DNA from: Paenibacillus helianthi
GTDB taxonomy: Bacteria; Bacillota; Bacilli; Paenibacillales; Paenibacillaceae
Assembly (NCBI RefSeq): GCF_001909055.1
Contig: NZ_LVWI01000052.1
Span: 1-64,000 of the forward strand
Reading direction: 5' to 3'
DNA: 64,000 bases
The notes beneath the pieces are model-generated. The model made no database searches and had not been told where the DNA came from. It saw only the letters and a list, made by a program, of their open reading frames with translations. Position numbers and translations under genes: made by a program. Numbering within the stretch: the first letter of the stretch is position 1; each line of letters opens with the position of its first letter. Positions 16,780-24,934 of this stretch are shown here, in pieces.

Positions 16780-18234
16780 TTACCGGCTCTCCGGAACGAA
16801 AGAGAATCCGATGCCAATTAATAGCAAAGTCACAAACAAGACCGCCCCTGCGATTCCCCAGAGCAGTGTTTGTTTGCGAAAGAGCTTTTTCTGAACGGTC
16901 AGCAGCTTCATCACCCATTCGACTGCCGCCTTATCTGGATACAGGGGATCTTGATGTGCAGGCATCAGAGTGGCTTGTATTTCTGGAAAGTCCTTCTTCA
17001 GTGCTTGCAGCACTTCCTGATGCCCGTTCTCCAGCAGAAGCCTGCACCGTTTGCGTTCAAATGGGTTCAGTGTGTTCAGCTTCTCTTTCAACAGTTCATA
17101 TTTCCACATGGCTCCGTTGCCAACCATAATTGGAATTTGTGAGTTCCACCACAGCTCCAGCCCGCTAGTTCCCTTCCGTTCACGGTGGATATCCAGCCAA
17201 AGAATGATATGTGTGAACTCGCTGGCCAGTAGCTCGGAAATATCCCACGTATATCCCCTGCGATAGAAGGTAACCCCTTCATATTCGAACATAGTAGAAA
17301 CGGAATCTTCTTTCTCCCCTTCAAATACGATCTGTTCAAGTGAACCGATTTCCGGCCTGTCATCTCCGCAAACCAGCGGCTTCCAGCCTAGCTCTGCAAG
17401 ACCTGCCGCTACCAGAAAAGCCGCCGCGCCTACATCCTCTTCCCCTCCGACACCGCAAACCCCAATGACAAGCGGCACATTGCTGCCCAGAATTCTCGGA
17501 CCTGTAACAGGCGTTGACTGTTCCTCCACGGGAATGGATTGTTCCAGGCGTTCCAGTGTTCCCGCTTCGGATGGAGCCGGAGACTCTGTTCTGGCCGGGG
17601 GCTTCGGTCTGGGTGGTGCGGACCCTGCGGGAGGGCGTGGAGCATTGGATGGCCTCCCACTGGCGGCACCCGTACCGGGCCCGGCCGCGGCCGTCGGCTG
17701 TGGTCGGGTAAGCGAATCTACCGGTCTTGCGGGAGCAGGCAGCGGCTCTTCTACTTCCGGAACTGGAGCCGGTGCAGATGATGAACCTTTAAATGAAAAA
17801 AGGCCTTTCTTCTTACCAAGGATATGATAATAATCTCTTGTAGTTTTCTTCTCCTTGATCCAGTTCAGAAGATTATCGCCCCGGAATTCCGTGGTGAACT
17901 GAAGATCGTGAATGTTCATATTCACCATAGCCCGTATAAATTCAATATCTGTCTGCAGCGCAGGATCTAATTGAACAATCAAACGCGTATGTTTGAGATA
18001 TTTGCGGATCAGCGTCATGAAGCTGATAATATCAGCAGCCTTAACCGGTGTACCCAGGCCCGCTCCGCCCTCCATAATAACGATGGATGAAGGATCTACC
18101 TCCTTGCTGCTGAAGCCACTAATAAAACTATGTAGTGTAGAATGTTTCCCGGAAATTACATAACCCTCATGCTCAAGTGACCGTGATAAAAGCATAATGA
18201 GTTCAGGTGAGCAGACTAAATGTACGTTTTTCAT
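16780..18234 (-). CDS. TadZ/CpaE-like protein with receiver-like domain, degenerate P-loop and C-terminal anchor
   Basis: 484 residues. Residues 1-140 have a receiver-like alpha/beta pattern; 150-245 is a Pro/Ala-rich linker; from about 250 a MinD-like domain opens with GVCGVGGEEDVGAAAF, matching the GVxGVGGxGTTT P-loop region but without the Lys/Thr residues; a hydrophobic helix near the C-terminus (about 457-478) anchors it. CpaE/TadZ proteins have the receiver-plus-MinD order, but the long linker and C-terminal membrane helix are unusual. GGGGGATATCA precedes the ATG. It probably positions the machine at the membrane without ATP hydrolysis (inference). Confidence 0.6.
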   Translation of the reverse strand: MKNVHLVCSPELIMLLSRSLEHEGYVISGKHSTLHSFISGFSSKEVDPSSIVIMEGGAGLGTPVKAADIISFMTLIRKYLKHTRLIVQLDPALQTDIEFIRAMVNMNIHDLQFTTEFRGDNLLNWIKEKKTTRDYYHILGKKKGLFSFKGSSSAPAPVPEVEEPLPAPARPVDSLTRPQPTAAAGPGTGAASGRPSNAPRPPAGSAPPRPKPPARTESPAPSEAGTLERLEQSIPVEEQSTPVTGPRILGSNVPLVIGVCGVGGEEDVGAAAFLVAAGLAELGWKPLVCGDDRPEIGSLEQIVFEGEKEDSVSTMFEYEGVTFYRRGYTWDISELLASEFTHIILWLDIHRERKGTSGLELWWNSQIPIMVGNGAMWKYELLKEKLNTLNPFERKRCRLLLENGHQEVLQALKKDFPEIQATLMPAHQDPLYPDKAAVEWVMKLLTVQKKLFRKQTLLWGIAGAVLFVTLLLIGIGFSFVPESR

Positions 18235-18261
18235 TGATATCCCCCTTTACGATCCCCTCAC

Positions 18262-18513
18262 TCAATACGGTAAAATTCGAATAATAGCCCCGTCTCCCTG
18301 AATTACATTAGCCAGTACAGCATGCAGGTCAAGCTCCGTCCATTCCTCTCCGGTACGACTGATTTCGCATTTGAATTCCCAATTGTCTGGAAGCCAACGT
18401 GCTTGTTTTAGAAGCTCGAGACATTGCCCTGCTGAAATAGATAGGGAGATATCCAAATCCATAACTTTCTTTTCCTTGCCTTTAAATAAAAAAGTCGTTA
18501 ACGCCGTTGACAT
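18262..18513 (-). CDS. yukD: YukD/EsaB-like ubiquitin-fold T7SS protein
   Basis: 83 residues. The alternation of a strand (KVMDLDISLS), a helix (AGQCLELLKQA) and further strands ending in GAIIRILPY is that of the ubiquitin-like fold of YukD/EsaB, which is part of every Firmicute T7SS (the equivalent of the EccD N-terminus in actinobacteria). It has the usual length of about 80 residues. GGGGGATC is upstream of the ATG. It follows the EspG-like gene by 20 bp and lies two genes from the EssC motor, as expected for a yuk-type locus. Confidence 0.75.
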   Translation of the reverse strand: MSTALTTFLFKGKEKKVMDLDISLSISAGQCLELLKQARWLPDNWEFKCEISRTGEEWTELDLHAVLANVIQGDGAIIRILPY

Positions 18514-18533
18514 GCTCTGATCCCCCTAGATGG

Positions 18534-19244
18534 CTACGCTTCTTGCAGCCATAGACATAATTCTTCTACTGCTGTTGACAGGGTCGCACTGGTTCGACTG
18601 ATTTGCTCATCTGATCCACGCCGCAGCAGCCACATTTGGTCTTCATGAATCAAGAGATTCAGTTCACGAATAACCTGCGCTTTCTCAGAAATGCATTGGA
18701 TTTCTGCAAGGGAGGTTACCACCGCCCCTGCTTGAAGAAGTTGCCCCGTCCACGATTCAAGATCCACCTCTCCGTTCATCACTGTTTGTGATTGTTCATC
18801 CTCTGCCAAGTTCTGAATGAGCGGTATGCTATCAATGACTTGAAACATCAGTTCATGCCGTGCATATATTTCCTGCAGCTTGTACGTGTTGCTTCCTGAC
18901 TGATGCTTAAGTTCGAAACGGCTTTCATCCTGAATAAAATAACAGATCTTAGATATCTCTTGATTTCTCTGTACAAGTTGACAGAGATAAGATTTGCAGT
19001 TGGAGGCTGCCACTATAAATCTATGAAGCACTTCATTTACTTTAGCAATCCCCATAAAATCTATCTCCAGATATCCCTTTGCTTCAAGAGCCCTCATCTG
19101 TGCATCCATAAGGGAACGCTGCTTGATCTCGGATTCACCTTCCAGATTCATTGCCAGTCCCGGAAAGCTGTTTCCTCCCGTTAGAGCAGTCAAATATATG
19201 ATCTCTAAAGCTTGTAATTCAAACACCTCACGCACTGGTTTCAT
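18534..19244 (-). CDS. EspG-like T7SS-associated protein (putative chaperone)
   Basis: 236 residues from the ATG at 19244, chosen because AGGTGA is 8 nt upstream; a GTG at 19256 has no such site. The layout recalls actinobacterial EspG, the cytosolic chaperone of PE/PPE and Esx substrates: an N-terminal F-x-L-x-ALEIIYLTAL block, GGNSFPGLAM, a helix EIKQRSLMDAQMRALEAKGYLE, a stretch running into cysteine-containing strands (CYFIQDESRFELKH), and a C-terminal helix pair ending LSTAVEELCLWLQ. No membrane segment. It lies 7-20 bp from the EssC gene, where EspG lies near EccC in mycobacteria. The relation is my inference from pattern and context; an unrelated helical protein is the alternative. Confidence 0.45.
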   Translation of the reverse strand: MKPVREVFELQALEIIYLTALTGGNSFPGLAMNLEGESEIKQRSLMDAQMRALEAKGYLEIDFMGIAKVNEVLHRFIVAASNCKSYLCQLVQRNQEISKICYFIQDESRFELKHQSGSNTYKLQEIYARHELMFQVIDSIPLIQNLAEDEQSQTVMNGEVDLESWTGQLLQAGAVVTSLAEIQCISEKAQVIRELNLLIHEDQMWLLRRGSDEQISRTSATLSTAVEELCLWLQEA

Positions 19245-19263
19245 CACTTCGTTCACCTGCCAA

Positions 19264-22200
19264 CTATAGATCTGTTATCATTTTGATGCGCATTTGGGAC
19301 CCCTCAATAAGCAGCAATGCTTCAGTTACAGCCATAGACTGGTTAAGCTCATGGTAATCCATGCCCTCCAGCAAAAGAGAATATGACATATGATCACCTG
19401 GTGTTCCACCCGTGAGCAGCGCATTTCCACTATTGATCAGCTCTCCAGCAAGCTCAATAGTAAGCTGCATTTGGCTAAGTTCAACCACATTGCTGCCAAT
19501 AAGCAGCAGAACACCAAGCCCGCCGCCAAATCTAGCTATCCGCTCCAAGTGATCCAGCGAATCATTCTCCATCAGATCGAAAGCAGATTTAAAATGAGGC
19601 ATTGCGATTACAAGAAGCGGATACTTGGATAAAATATAGCTGGTTTCATCAAATTCTCCAGGGACGGAAGCAGCAGCCAATGCTTCTCGGGCATCATTTT
19701 TCCTGAGTTGCAGCTGTTCTATTAACGATTGCGTAAGTTGGAGAAACTCTTCTGCTGTACTCATATAGCGGGTTAAGGTTGGACTAGCCTTCAGACCTGA
19801 CAATTTAACACCACCGCTATCAAACAAATGAAACTCCTTGGTGATTGAACCCGCCGACTGAGAAAGAGCTTGTAGTATGGATGTGAACGTCAAATCCACT
19901 TGCAGCTGGTTTGTATAAGACACCACAAAGTTGCTAATTTGCTTCACATTTATTTCTGCCGGAAGCGTGGTTGTCCAATCTAATCCAATCGGTACCAGAG
20001 CATCCCCGCTTCCTTCCTGCCGGTTCTTGTTAGCACGCTCCAGAAGTTCTGAAAGAGAAAGCTTGTCCGGGATCACCGCAATTCCGGCAGGATTAGTGTC
20101 TCCTGCCACTGCCTTCATCTCCGAGCTAATCCGACGGATGCCAACAGCAATTTGATCATCCGAGTTGCCTCCCACAGGAAGTGCAGTATGGAATTCCAGT
20201 ATCCGGTTATCTTTAAGCAGCCCGCGGCCCACGGTATTGGTTGGCTCCATCCCTTCTGTTCTACCCAGAATACTGGAGTAATCCAGTCTGTCAGACATTT
20301 GGTACACAAGCGACTGCTTGATATTCTGGCTGATCCGGTAAGGATAGGAACTGACAGCATTGGCTGCAAACACAAAGTAAATTCCGTAGTTACCGCCTTC
20401 GCGCACAAGCTTTGCGAGATCCAGTACATAATCATCGTAAGCTTCTGCGAATCCGGTGTAATTATCGAGCAGAATGACTATGTAAGGGACCTTTTCCCCT
20501 GAGGCTGCACAGTATGAAACCAGATTACTGATTCCGAGCTGAGAAAACTTGCGTTTGCGTTCATCCAATTGCGAGAGCAGCCAGCTGATCAGTTTCCCAA
20601 GCTTTTGTTCATCCTCTGGATAAATAACATCTCCTAAATGCGGAAGCTCGTGGAATACACCCAAGGTACGTGTGCCGAAATCCAGTATGTAAAAATGCAC
20701 GTACTCAGGATCATATTTCATAGCAAGCGACATGATGATTGTTTTTAACAGTGTCGTCTTCCCGCTGGCCGGCGCTCCATATATCAGCAGATGTCCGTTC
20801 TGGTTAAAATTGATGTCCAAATTGTATTGCTCCTGATCCGAAGGATTGTCTACCCGTCCAACGGTAGCAGTCAGGTGATCATTGGGTTCCTGCCAACTCT
20901 CCCCGTTCCAGATTCGGTCCTGATCCAGCACCTCAGCCAATGCCAACGTCTCTGGAAGCGGTGGAAGCCACAACTGAAAAGCCTCTCCGATGGAGTGTTC
21001 CGCAGAGAGGGCTGCAATGTGATTAACTACGGCCTGCAGTTCACTTAATTGCGATGTACTCTCACTGCTTTTCTCTTTCGGAATTAGAGCTCTCCTCTCC
21101 CCCCCTAATGTGACGATATCCATCTTGGGACTCCCGTCCCGATCAGCCTCTCCAGCATGATAAGGCGCTCCGCTCCAGGAGGACTGGAATAAGGTGAACA
21201 CTTCATTATTGCCGACCTGTAAATACCCCCGACCTTTTTCCTTGATCTCTGCCGCCTCCGGCCGTTTCAGCATTTCTTGACTATCCGAAGGTGTCTGTAC
21301 CTTCAGGCACAGCTTAAATCTGGAGTTACTCCATATCTGGTCATCGACGACACCGGAAGGCTTCTGAGTTGCCAATATTAAGTGAATACCCAAGCTTCTA
21401 CCTACCCGTGCCGCACTGACCAGCTCTTTCATAAATTCCGGCTGATCCGATTTCAGTTCTGCGAACTCATCTACCACTATGATCAAATGTGGCAAGGGAA
21501 GGTTTACTTCCTTGTTGCGATAAAGAACGATGTAATTATCAATACTCGTCACTCCGGCTTCACTGAACAAACGCTGTCTCCTTAAAAGTTCGCTTTTGAT
21601 AGAAGCGAGCGCCCGATTGATCTGATTACCGCCTAGATTGGTGATTGTTCCTACCAGGTGAGGAAGTCCCAGAAAGGCATTGGCCATCCCGCCCCCTTTA
21701 TAGTCAATTAGCACAAAGGCAACCTCATGAGGATGATAATCCACTGCCAGACCCAGAAGCAGGGATTGGAGCAGTTCACTTTTCCCCGAACCCGTTGTAC
21801 CAGCAACAAGACCGTGAGGTCCATAGCTTTTTTCATGCATATCGAATAAAAGTGATTTCCCGCCTGACCCGAGCCCAAGGGGAATGGACAATGTGCGGTT
21901 CGCCTGATTTTTACCCCAGCGCTGCATTACATTTAGCTCCTCGATCTGTTCAACCTCAAAGCTCTCCAGAAAGGTAACCATTGGCGGGATATAGCTGTTA
22001 TTCTGCCCCTCCTTGATTCTGAGCGGAGACAAGGAGCGGGCATAATATTCCGAGTACACCTTATCTAGAGAATCAGCAGTAAAATAATCCGCCAAGTGAC
22101 TTAACACTTGATTGGTATCTTTACGGACCATTCCCTTGTTGTCCTTGATTTCCAGAATAGCCTGACAATTCAGAGGAAGCGCAACATCGATCTTCTCTGA

Positions 22201-23256
22201 AATAAAAATACTGGTCACTCCAAGCGGCGAATTACCCGACAATAAATACTTCATCATTTCTGTGCTATCCCACAGTTCAGGAGCAAACACCAGAAAGATA
22301 TAGTGTGGTGTCAGCAAGGTTTGCAGGCCGTAACTGCTATTGCTTCCTTCTTCTCTTTTTCTAAGTTCCGGAAGTAGTTCATCAGCAAGATTAGAGGCTT
22401 CATAAGAGGTCGTGGCCAAGCTTCTCTGACTCCGGGCTTTATCCCAAGTGTGAGGCAGCCATTTCAGCCATTCCCAGTGTTCCAGATCCTCAGGTTGCAT
22501 CACGCATACGACTCTTACATCATCGTAACCTTGGTGTGTTGTCAGATGGACAATAGCGGCATTTAGAAAATTGCGGACCTCCTGCCGTTTGCCGTATATC
22601 CCAAGTGTATTAATATTCCTTAGCGGTATGTAGACTGGTATATCTCTTATAAAGTACATTTCTTCGCATATTTTACTTGCAATTTCTTCCAGAGGATTCT
22701 CATCATCAATTGCCTTTGCCTTTGTAGAATATGTCGGAACAAGGGCGATCGGCTGTACTCCAACTCCAACCCGGGTATTTAGAAAATCATCTTCAATTGC
22801 AGTTCTTTCCCAGAGCTGTTTACTTCGGCCACGTACGATGTCCAGACAAGACTCAATACTTGGATGTATGTATGTATATGCTTCTCGCTGCGTACTGGCA
22901 GCATTTTGTAGATCATTACGAACCTGAAATAAGTAGTTGAGATATTTCTTTTCCAGTTTTTTGTTTTGTTCATGATGTTTTTTTACACTGGATTTATAAT
23001 TCATAATCGAAACCATAACCGTCAGTATAGTCATACTCATGGTTGATATCAGCATAGTAAAAGACCTGGTCAATGTTGACATAAATATCGCAATGACTAA
23101 CATCCCTAATGGCGGAACAATGATCGTTAACCATGAGAATGTCGGTTTCCCCGAAGGTTTGGCAGGATCCTCTAAAGCAAGCTCGCCTTCCGGGTAATTC
23201 GGTTTAATTCGGGGGGTTCTTTGTACCTGATTAGTTAGCATTTCTTGAGAGCTCAT
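19264..23256 (-). CDS. essC: EssC/EccC-type T7SS motor ATPase (FtsK/SpoIIIE), without FHA domains
   Basis: About 1330 residues from the ATG at 23256, favoured by GTGGTGAT just upstream; the frame is open to an ATG at 23295 without a ribosome binding site. Two membrane helices lie at about residues 38-82. FtsK-type domain 1 has Walker A GTTGSGKS at about 486 and Walker B LIIVVDEF at about 592; domain 2 has GAPASGKT at about 827; a third domain from about 1090 has no Walker A. This is the EssC/EccC domain order, but the two N-terminal FHA domains of Firmicute EssC are absent, as in EccC. It is the first gene of the operon and is expected to recognise and drive export of WXG100/LXG substrates. 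Confidence 0.9.
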   Translation of the reverse strand: MSSQEMLTNQVQRTPRIKPNYPEGELALEDPAKPSGKPTFSWLTIIVPPLGMLVIAIFMSTLTRSFTMLISTMSMTILTVMVSIMNYKSSVKKHHEQNKKLEKKYLNYLFQVRNDLQNAASTQREAYTYIHPSIESCLDIVRGRSKQLWERTAIEDDFLNTRVGVGVQPIALVPTYSTKAKAIDDENPLEEIASKICEEMYFIRDIPVYIPLRNINTLGIYGKRQEVRNFLNAAIVHLTTHQGYDDVRVVCVMQPEDLEHWEWLKWLPHTWDKARSQRSLATTSYEASNLADELLPELRKREEGSNSSYGLQTLLTPHYIFLVFAPELWDSTEMMKYLLSGNSPLGVTSIFISEKIDVALPLNCQAILEIKDNKGMVRKDTNQVLSHLADYFTADSLDKVYSEYYARSLSPLRIKEGQNNSYIPPMVTFLESFEVEQIEELNVMQRWGKNQANRTLSIPLGLGSGGKSLLFDMHEKSYGPHGLVAGTTGSGKSELLQSLLLGLAVDYHPHEVAFVLIDYKGGGMANAFLGLPHLVGTITNLGGNQINRALASIKSELLRRQRLFSEAGVTSIDNYIVLYRNKEVNLPLPHLIIVVDEFAELKSDQPEFMKELVSAARVGRSLGIHLILATQKPSGVVDDQIWSNSRFKLCLKVQTPSDSQEMLKRPEAAEIKEKGRGYLQVGNNEVFTLFQSSWSGAPYHAGEADRDGSPKMDIVTLGGERRALIPKEKSSESTSQLSELQAVVNHIAALSAEHSIGEAFQLWLPPLPETLALAEVLDQDRIWNGESWQEPNDHLTATVGRVDNPSDQEQYNLDINFNQNGHLLIYGAPASGKTTLLKTIIMSLAMKYDPEYVHFYILDFGTRTLGVFHELPHLGDVIYPEDEQKLGKLISWLLSQLDERKRKFSQLGISNLVSYCAASGEKVPYIVILLDNYTGFAEAYDDYVLDLAKLVREGGNYGIYFVFAANAVSSYPYRISQNIKQSLVYQMSDRLDYSSILGRTEGMEPTNTVGRGLLKDNRILEFHTALPVGGNSDDQIAVGIRRISSEMKAVAGDTNPAGIAVIPDKLSLSELLERANKNRQEGSGDALVPIGLDWTTTLPAEINVKQISNFVVSYTNQLQVDLTFTSILQALSQSAGSITKEFHLFDSGGVKLSGLKASPTLTRYMSTAEEFLQLTQSLIEQLQLRKNDAREALAAASVPGEFDETSYILSKYPLLVIAMPHFKSAFDLMENDSLDHLERIARFGGGLGVLLLIGSNVVELSQMQLTIELAGELINSGNALLTGGTPGDHMSYSLLLEGMDYHELNQSMAVTEALLLIEGSQMRIKMITDL

Positions 23257-23352
23257 CTTTTTCATCACCACTGAATAGGAATTTTGGATTACCATGACTA
23301 CTTATTTAAATTTTTAATAATAACATTGAAGCTACATCATATTGGGATATAC

Positions 23353-23380
23353 ATTATGAATTATCGGCACATCACCTCAA
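23353..23380 (-). promoter_or_regulatory. Sigma-A-like promoter of the T7SS-Tad operon
   Basis: On the minus strand TTGAGG (23380-23375), a 16-bp spacer and CATAAT (23358-23353) match the sigma-A consensus at 4/6 and 5/6. Transcription would start near 23346 and leave a leader of about 90 nt before the motor gene. The A+T-rich context makes other promoters possible. Confidence 0.45.
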
Positions 23381-23414
23381 TAGTTTATATTTACCATAAC
23401 ATTTATTGCTAATA

Positions 23415-23494
23415 TAGTTCATTGATCCCTTATTAGTAAGCATCATCTTTAGTACGGTAAAATTAACAGTGCATATAGTCCTAGTTCATTGATC
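23415..23494. repeat. Pair of 13-bp direct repeats upstream of the operon promoter
   Basis: TAGTTCATTGATC occurs at 23415-23427 and again at 23482-23494, 67 bp apart and in the same orientation. Both lie just upstream of the proposed operon promoter, the position of activator binding sites. Confidence 0.5.
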
Positions 23495-23582
23495 GCTATC
23501 CAGAAATACCCTTAGCAAAATTTAGGGAAATTAGACTTATTTACATTTCCTCTTTCAATCAAATTCTTCACATCTCATCTGC

Positions 23583-23633
23583 AAAAAAAGATCTGACTTC
23601 TGCAAATTTTGAGCAGAACCCAGACCTTTTTTT
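23583..23633. terminator. Long hairpin with A and T tracts (bidirectional terminator)
   Basis: The arms read AAAAAAAGATCTGACTTCTGC and GCAGAACCCAGACCTTTTTTT, which pair with two wobbles and one mismatch around a short loop. T tracts flank it on both strands. It shields the T7SS-Tad operon from upstream read-through. Confidence 0.7.
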
Positions 23634-23805
23634 CACATTCTATTTTCTTTTTTTTAGATCCTATGCATCAAAAGCATTGCCTTCTGCTATGCTATTCGCA
23701 GGATTTTTAACCCGTGATAGAACGAATAAAAGCGATATCTAAATTGGGCAGTGATATTTCCGATATGCCATCCGTTTCACTTAACACTTGTAAAGTTCTA
23801 TTCAT

Positions 23806-23835
23806 AAAAAAAACACCCCGAAAGTGAGGTGTTTT
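23806..23835 (-). terminator. Rho-independent terminator after the 24600-23878 gene
   Basis: The minus strand reads AAAACACC, a 10-nt loop, GGTGTTTT and a further run of T. It lies 43 bp past the stop of the preceding gene. Confidence 0.85.
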
Positions 23836-23877
23836 CCATTACATTTTATGATCCTATTTAACTATCGTATACAATAT

Positions 23878-24600
23878 CTATTCTACCGTAGCCCGCATAT
23901 ACGTACGCTTGCCCTGTGCATCCTTCAGGTAAGGTCCCAGCCCGGCAAAACGCGAATGGTCCACGTAAACTCCGGTCATCCAGCGGCCTTCGGTCAGGCC
24001 TCCGTTCCACTGAAGTACCAGATCGGGAGCGGCGATCCATTCCTGATACACCCGGATGTTCGACTCCTGATATTCCTTGCAGCGCTTGCCGTTCTCGATC
24101 AGACGGTGCTTGCTCAGATAGGTAGGTACAAAGTATGTGGAGATTGTATCCAGATCAGCTTCATCCAGAAAAGATTCTTCGCCCAAATAGGGCTGGAAGA
24201 GCAATGTATTTTCATACATCGACCAGATCACTGCCTGCAGCACCATACTCTGCCGGATGCCGTTATGGAAGGTGAACCTGCGCTTCTTGCCGGACGATGG
24301 AATTACCGGACCAGCCGAAGGCTCAAGGCAATGACGTTCGCAGCCGATACATTTCCAGCCAGACGGGCTTTGAATCCACTTTTGAAAAACACTGCCGCTA
24401 TCGTTATCCCCTTTGTACAAAGAGGAGATGATGTCATAAGGCACCCCAATCCATGCGTTCCACAACGACCCGGGGAGATGGCTGTGAAGCATGAACAACA
24501 CTTTGTCGTAAATAAGCTGCACTCTGATCGAAGCACTCTCCAGTTCGGCGACATCTTTTTTTCCATAGGTTATTTCCCGGGAAAACAAGGTGGTTGTCAT
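23878..24600 (-). CDS. Hypothetical protein with CxxC-type cysteines
   Basis: 240 residues, not recognised. Soluble, with a cluster CIGCERHC at about 84-91 that could bind a metal, many aromatic residues, and no membrane helix or signal peptide. GAGGAAG/AGGAGG precedes the ATG at 24600. It stands alone between a strong terminator and a leader holding the 64-bp tandem repeats. No function can be assigned; a single-gene transcription unit with a repeat-bearing leader is what can be seen. Confidence 0.6.
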   Translation of the reverse strand: MTTTLFSREITYGKKDVAELESASIRVQLIYDKVLFMLHSHLPGSLWNAWIGVPYDIISSLYKGDNDSGSVFQKWIQSPSGWKCIGCERHCLEPSAGPVIPSSGKKRRFTFHNGIRQSMVLQAVIWSMYENTLLFQPYLGEESFLDEADLDTISTYFVPTYLSKHRLIENGKRCKEYQESNIRVYQEWIAAPDLVLQWNGGLTEGRWMTGVYVDHSRFAGLGPYLKDAQGKRTYMRATVE

Positions 24601-24617
24601 CTTCCTCGCCTCCTAAA

Positions 24618-24763
24618 AGTTTTGTTAGCGTTACAACCCTGAATTTACTTCGTACAAAACTTACTTCGAAAGCCTACGCTTAGTTTTGTTAGCGTTACAA
24701 CCCTGAATTCACTTCGTACAAAACTCACTTCGAAAGGATAAGCTTCTTTTTGTTAACGTTGCC
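24618..24763. repeat. 64-bp tandem leader repeat, copy 1 locus
   Basis: Two full units start at 24618 and 24682 with an exact 64-bp period, and a partial third begins at 24746. Each unit begins AGTTTTGTTAGCGTTACA and has the inner inverted pair AGTTTTGT...ACAAAACT. The block ends directly against the ribosome binding site of the gene at 24600. A related block is at 33914-34041. Confidence 0.8.
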
Positions 24764-24877
24764 ATAATTATCTATATCACAATTAAAAATACCGCATAAT
24801 AAAGGGGTGGGCAGCAACTTTTTTTCTATTATATTATATTCTGCCGCCTTCCGTGCAATTTATTTGTAATTTAAAAG

Positions 24878-24913
24878 GAAAAAGCCCCTCTTTCCATCCG
24901 GAAAAAGGGGCTA
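24878..24913 (-). terminator. Terminator of the HxlR-family gene
   Basis: On the minus strand AGCCCCTTTTTCC pairs with GGAAAGAGGGGCT and is followed by TTTT. It starts 22 bp past the stop codon at 24935. Confidence 0.8.
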
Positions 24914-24934
24914 TCAACAGGGAGCCAAGCGGTT

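Larger units (their letters stand above)
23257..23582. other. Upstream region of the T7SS-Tad operon
   Basis: About 325 bp of A+T-rich sequence with no credible gene. It holds one sigma-A-like promoter, a pair of 13-bp direct repeats and the 5' leader of the operon, each listed separately. Confidence 0.6.
24601..24934. other. Intergenic region with tandem repeats and terminator
   Basis: It contains the 64-bp tandem repeats (24618-24763), an A+T-rich stretch and the terminator of the HxlR gene (24878-24913). No gene was seen. Confidence 0.6.

Noticed and set aside
12130..23256. Possibility that the pilus genes are a com-type competence system
   Set aside because: The ATPase is CpaF-like with a TadB/C platform and a SAF protein, not ComGA/ComGB, and no ComGC-type prepilin sites are present.
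23824..24642. 272-codon plus-strand frame opposite the 240-residue gene
   Set aside because: Both frames are open, but only the minus-strand gene has a strong ribosome binding site at its ATG and a terminator after its stop.
24618..24763. Tandem repeats considered as a CRISPR array or IS end
   Set aside because: There are no spacers (units are contiguous at 64 bp), no cas genes and no transposase. The repeat is tied to ribosome binding sites.
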